From NCBI GenBank assembly GCA_963724195.1, contig CAVRTQ010000018.1, positions 304,523-368,522 on the forward strand: DNA of 64,000 bases, read 5' to 3'. The translations under genes were made by a program, and so were the position numbers. Source of the DNA: Solirubrobacter sp963724195 (GTDB taxonomy: Bacteria > Actinomycetota > Thermoleophilia > Solirubrobacterales > Solirubrobacteraceae). Under the pieces are notes generated by a model, which was not told the DNA's origin, made no database searches, and was given only the letters and a program-made list of their open reading frames with translations. Of the stretch, positions 60,161-64,000 are shown in pieces (position 1 is the first letter of the stretch; every line of letters starts with the position of its first letter).

Positions 60161-62012
60161 ATGTCGCGCCTCGCCAACTTGCCGATCGCCGCCCGTCTTG
60201 GCGCTGGATTCGGCCTCCTCGCTCTCGCCATGTTGGCGATCACCCTGACCGCCGTCCAGGCGTTCGGGACGTTCCGGGATGACACCCAGAAGCTCTCCGA
60301 CCGGGACGTGCGGGCCCTCGCCGTCGCCGGTGAGCTCGGCCAGGACGTCCAGGGCGCCGCCCGCGAAGCGGTCGAGCACCTGTACGTCTACGACGGCGAT
60401 ATCGCCTCGCAGGACAACACCCAGGCCGACGTCGAGGCGATGCTCAAGCAGACCAAGGCCGAGTCGGCCGAGCTGACCAAGCTGCTCGCCGGCACCCCGG
60501 CGGCCGCGCAGGCCACCACGATCGCGACGGCGTCGGACGCGTGGAGCGCGAAGGTCACCGAGGCCGTCAAGCGCTCGCGCCAGGAGACGGTCGACAACGT
60601 CGAGGAGCGCGATGGCTCGCGCACCCTCTATGTCGAGGAGATCAGCGGCGAGACCGGCATGCTGGCCGAGCACGTCGTCGCGCTGCAGGCCGCCGTCAAC
60701 AAGGGCACGGACGCAACCGCCGACGCCGTCGCCGCCCGCGCCGGCTCGACGTCGAAGATGCTGCTGATCGTCATGGGGATCGCGCTGCTGATCGCCATCG
60801 CCATCGCCGTCCTCATCACGCGCAGCGTCGTCGGCCCGGTCAAGGCCCTGATGCACCGCCTGCGCAGCCTGGACGAGCAGGACCTCACGTCGCTCACGAG
60901 CGGCCTGGAAGCCGCCGCGGCCGGCGACTTCACGCGTGAGGCGACCCTGACCACCGAGCCGCTGAACGTCCGCACGAAGGACGAGGTCGGCCAGCTCGCC
61001 GCCACCTTCGACGCCATGCTCGGCAAGGCCGACCGCTCGATCGCCGCCTACGGCGCGATGCGCGAGCAGCTCGGCACGCTGATCGGCGAGGTCTCCAAGA
61101 GCGCCGAGTCCGTGAGCGCCGCGTCCCAGCAGGTCGCGTCCTCCTCCGAGGAGGCCGGGCGCGCCGTGGGCGAGATCGCCCACGCCGTCAGCGACGTCGC
61201 GCAGGGCGCCGAGCGCCAGGTGCGCATGGTCGAGTCCACCCGCCTTGCCGTCCAGGAGGCGTCCGCCGCGGCCGCCGCGTCGTCGGAGAACGCGACCGAG
61301 ACCGCCCGTGCGGCCGCCGAGGCGCGCGACGTGGCCCGTGAGGGCGTCGCCGCGGCCGAGTCCGCCACCGAGGCCATCCGCTCCGTCGCCGCCGCTTCGG
61401 CGTCGGTGGGCGATGCGATCGAGGATCTGTCGTCGCGCAGCGAGCGGATCGGCGGGATCGTCGGGACGATCACGGCGCTCGCCGAGCAGACGAACCTGCT
61501 GGCGCTGAACGCCGCCATCGAAGCCGCCCGGGCCGGCGAGCAGGGCCGCGGGTTCGCGGTCGTCGCCGAAGAGGTGCGCAAGCTGGCCGAGGAGTCCCAG
61601 GTCGCGGCCGCCGAGATCTCCTCCCTGATCGGGGAGATGCAGGCGCAGACGCGCCAGGTCGTGGGTGTCGTCGCCGCCGGCGCCGCGCGCACGGACGAGA
61701 GCGTGACGACGGTCGAGCAGACGCGGGACGCGTTCCTGCGCATCGACACCGCCGTCGAGGGCGTCGGCTACCGGATCGCGGAGATCGCGACCGCGGTCGA
61801 GCAGATCGCCGCCGACTCGCAGCGCGCCGCGGGCGACGTGAGCGAGGTCGCGGCCGTCGCCGAGCAGTCCTCGGCGTCCGCCGAGCAGGTCTCAGCGTCC
61901 ACGCAGGAGACGTCGGCCTCCACGCAGGAGATCGCCGCGAGCGCCGGGGACCTGGCGCGCACCGCCGAGGAGCTCAACGCCCTCGTCGCGCACTTCAAGG
62001 TCGACGGTCTAG
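60161..62012 (+). CDS. Methyl-accepting chemotaxis protein
   Basis: The protein of about 616 residues has a first membrane helix (about 14-33: GAGFGLLALAMLAITLTAVQ), a four-helix-bundle periplasmic sensor, a second helix (about 205-223: LLIVMGIALLIAIAIAVLIT), HAMP, and the cytoplasmic signalling coiled coil with the conserved hairpin tip ALAEQTNLLALNAAIEAARA, GEQGRGFAVVAEEVRKLAEE. The natural end is probably soon after LVAHFKV: a one-base change would give TAG at 62010-62012, convergent with the TetR stop. Otherwise the frame runs to 62281 through the TetR gene. No other chemotaxis genes are in the window, so the partner kinase lies elsewhere. Confidence 0.9.
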
Positions 62013-62598
62013 GCGGCAGCGGCGTCGCGGCGGCTGGGCGCATGGCGTCCAGCAGGAACGCGAGGTACCGCGGCCAGTGGTCCACCGGCTCGCCACCCGA
62101 GAACGACCGGGTGGTCGGGCCGAGCATGCGGAAGATCTGCAGCAGGTCCTCCGCCACCAGGTCGTCACGCACCACACCGGCCGCCTGGGCCCGCTTCAGC
62201 GGGCCGGCGGCCGCTTTGCGGAAGCGCGCGCTCTGGTCGGGGGTGATCACCCGGGAGCCGACACGCGACACGACGTCGTAGAAGCCCTGGTTCTCGGCCT
62301 GCATCACGGCGCACGTGTTCAGGAAGGCCACGAACGCCTGGCCGGCCTGCTCGCCTTCGAGCGCTTCGTCGGACACGCGCTCGAACTCGAGCAGGATGTC
62401 CTCGAAGATCGCGCACACGAGCGCTTCCTTCGTGGGGAAGCGCCGGTACAGCGTGCCTTTGCCGACCCCGGCGCGGCGGGCGATCTCTTCCACCCCCACG
62501 TCGAGCCCGGCCTCGGCGAAGGCCGTCCGCGCGGCGTCCAGGACGCGTGCCCGATTGCGGGCAGCGTCAGCCCTCAGTGGGCGGACATGGGCCTCCAT
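62009..62598 (-). CDS. TetR-family transcriptional regulator
   Basis: The protein of about 195 residues starts MEAHVRPLRADAARNRARVL and has the TetR HTH (about 15-60: DAARTAFAEAGLDVGVEEIA, RRAGVGKGTLYRRFPTKEAL), then the ligand domain (VVSRVGSRVITPDQSARFRK, DLVAEDLLQIFRMLGPTTRS). It resembles AcrR/SbtR-like regulators. After LAFLLDAM a one-base change would give the stop TAG at 62011-62009, sharing CTAG with the chemoreceptor; otherwise it runs to 61768. It diverges from the helicase gene by 83 bases; the target is unknown. Confidence 0.87.
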
Positions 62599-62681
62599 CG
62601 CCGACGATCCTATTACCGGTGAGGAGATGTAGCTAGGGCTGCGCCTAGTCGTCCGGGCTGCTCCGTAGCGTTGCTCGGCCC

Positions 62682-64000
62682 ATGGCAGTGGTCGCGGACA
62701 CCGGCGAGCGGTATTGGCTGGACGAGCTCAATGACTGAGCAGCGGGCCGCCGCGACCCACCGCGGCGGGCCGTTGCTGATCCTCGCCGGCGCCGGGACCG
62801 GCAAGACGACGACGCTCTGCGCCCGTGTGGCGTGGCTCGTGGCCGAGGGTGTGCCGTCCGAGCGGATCCTGCTGTTGACGTTCACCCGCCGCGCCTCCCG
62901 GGAGATGCTCCAGCGGGCCCGCGGACTCGTTCCCGCCTCGTCTCGCGTGATGGGTGGGACGTTCCATTCGGTGGCGCACCGGCTGGTGCGGCGCCACGCC
63001 GCCGCCCTGGGTCTCCCGCCCGGCTTCGGCGTGCTCGACGCGGGTGACGCGGCCGACCTGCTGGACCTGCTGCGCGTCGAGGCCGGCCACGCGGCGGCCC
63101 GCGGGTCCCGGTTCCCGAAGAAGGGGACGCTGCTCGATCTGTACTCGCGCACGGTCAACGCCCAGCTGCCGCTGTCGGAGGTGCTGGCGGAGCACTTCCC
63201 GTGGGTCTCGGACCATCGCGAGGCGATCTCGGCGCTGTTCCGTGAGTACACGGCGCGCAAGCGCGAGCTCGGCGTGATCGACCTGGACGACCTGCTGCTG
63301 ATGTGGCGGGCGCTGGCGCGCGACGAGGTGATCGGGCCGCGGCTCGCCGCTTCGTTCGACCACGTGCTGATCGACGAGTACCAGGACGTCAACGGATTGC
63401 AGGTCGACCTCGCGCGCGCGCTCGGCGGCTTCGGCTGCGACGTCACCGCCGTCGGCGACGACTTCCAGGCCATCTACGGCTTCCGCAGCGCGTCCGCGGC
63501 GCACATCCTCGACTTCCCTTCGCACTTCCCGGGGACGCGGGTCGTGACCCTGGAGCACAACTACCGCTCCACCCAGCCCGTGCTGGACGCCGCCAACGCC
63601 GTCGCCGCACAGGCCGAACGGGCCTTCCCGAAACGACTGCGCGCCGACCGGCCCGGCGGCGCCCGCCCGCGTGTGGTCTGGCTGCGCGACGAAGCCGCGC
63701 AGGCCGAGGCGGTGGCGAACTCCGTCCTGGAAGCCCGCGAGCAGGGCTCCGAGCTGCGGGCCCAAGCCGTCCTCGCGCGCACCTCGCACGACAGCGACCT
63801 GCTCGAGCTCGAACTCACCAGAAGGAAGATCCCGTACGTCAAGTACGGCGGCCTGAAGTACCTCGAGGCCGCACACGTGAAGGACTTCGTCGCGCTGTTG
63901 CGGCTCGCCGACAACGGCGCCGACGACATCGCGTGGTTCCGCGTGCTCCAGCTCGTCGAGGGCCTCGGCCCGGCGAGCGCCCGCAAGGCGATCTCGGCGA
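62682..64000 (+). CDS. UvrD/Rep-type superfamily 1 DNA helicase, partial, one frameshift at the N-terminus
   Basis: From ATG 62682 the frame reads MAVVADTGERYWLDELND, then an extra T at 62736 shifts to EQRAAATHRGGPLLILAGAG; the Q-motif spans the break (LND-EQRAA). Walker A is AGAGTGKTTTL, motif Ia is LLLTFTRRASREM, motif II is HVLIDEYQDVNGLQ, motif III is VTAVGDDFQAIYGFRSA and motif IV is LEHNYRSTQPVLDAAN. The frame is open to the window end with about 439 residues visible, so motifs V-VI are missing. A start at ATG 62731 would avoid the break but lose the N-terminal block. The family unwinds DNA in repair and replication restart. It diverges from tetR. Confidence 0.9.

Overview
The window is GC-rich (roughly 70 percent), densely packed chromosomal DNA from an actinobacterium. 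Most genes lie on the minus strand with 1-4 base stop/start overlaps and frequent GTG or TTG starts. A homodimeric AceE, a NAD-dependent LigA, MreBCD, RNase E/G beside rplU-rpmA and an obgE-proB-proA-nadD-rsfS block suggest a deep-branching lineage such as Thermoleophilia/Solirubrobacterales. That placement is inferred from gene content and protein character, not from any search.

Layout. 0-13 kb: the 5' end of murJ diverges from rpsT; then a tandem L7/L12-C-domain protein, a GH15 glycosidase, holA, a secreted nuclease, comEC/comEA and leuS. 12.9 kb: one tRNA-Ala(GGC). 13-20 kb: a DUF559 gene, then the obgE-proB-proA-nadD-rsfS block interrupted by a guanine deaminase on the other strand. 20-23 kb: an SDR, a small HTH protein, and a divergent response regulator/histidine kinase pair with a MEDS-domain protein. 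23-29 kb: the pyruvate dehydrogenase operon aceE-aceF-lpd. 29-38 kb: uricase, ligA, a glucose/sorbosone dehydrogenase-type protein, pyruvate kinase, then an allantoate amidohydrolase - allantoinase - DUF3830 - IclR run. 38-49 kb: rpmA, rplU, an RNase E/G with a long repetitive tail, and the rod-shape genes rodA-mrdA-mreD-mreC-mreB. 49-60 kb: maf, ndk, a zinc-ribbon membrane protein, a tiny membrane protein, folC, valS, an L,D-transpeptidase, a choice-of-anchor surface protein, clpX, clpP and tig. 60-64 kb: a conserved-looking small ORF, a chemoreceptor, a TetR regulator and a UvrD-type helicase running off the end.

How it works together. Three blocks stand out: purine-ring catabolism (guaD, uricase, allantoinase, allantoate amidohydrolase, DUF3830 and a local IclR regulator), conversion of pyruvate to acetyl-CoA (pyk, aceE, aceF, lpd), and cell-wall elongation (mre, mrdA and rodA, with murJ at the left edge). 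Trigger factor, ClpP and ClpX form the usual protein-quality block.

Quality caveat. At least fifteen genes, including essential ones (aceE, ligA, mrdA, rne), carry single-base frame changes, with protein similarity resuming immediately in another frame. The pattern fits residual indel errors in the sequence better than gene decay. For these genes I give the whole span and describe the frame changes.

I see no insertion sequence, prophage, CRISPR array, rRNA or replication origin.
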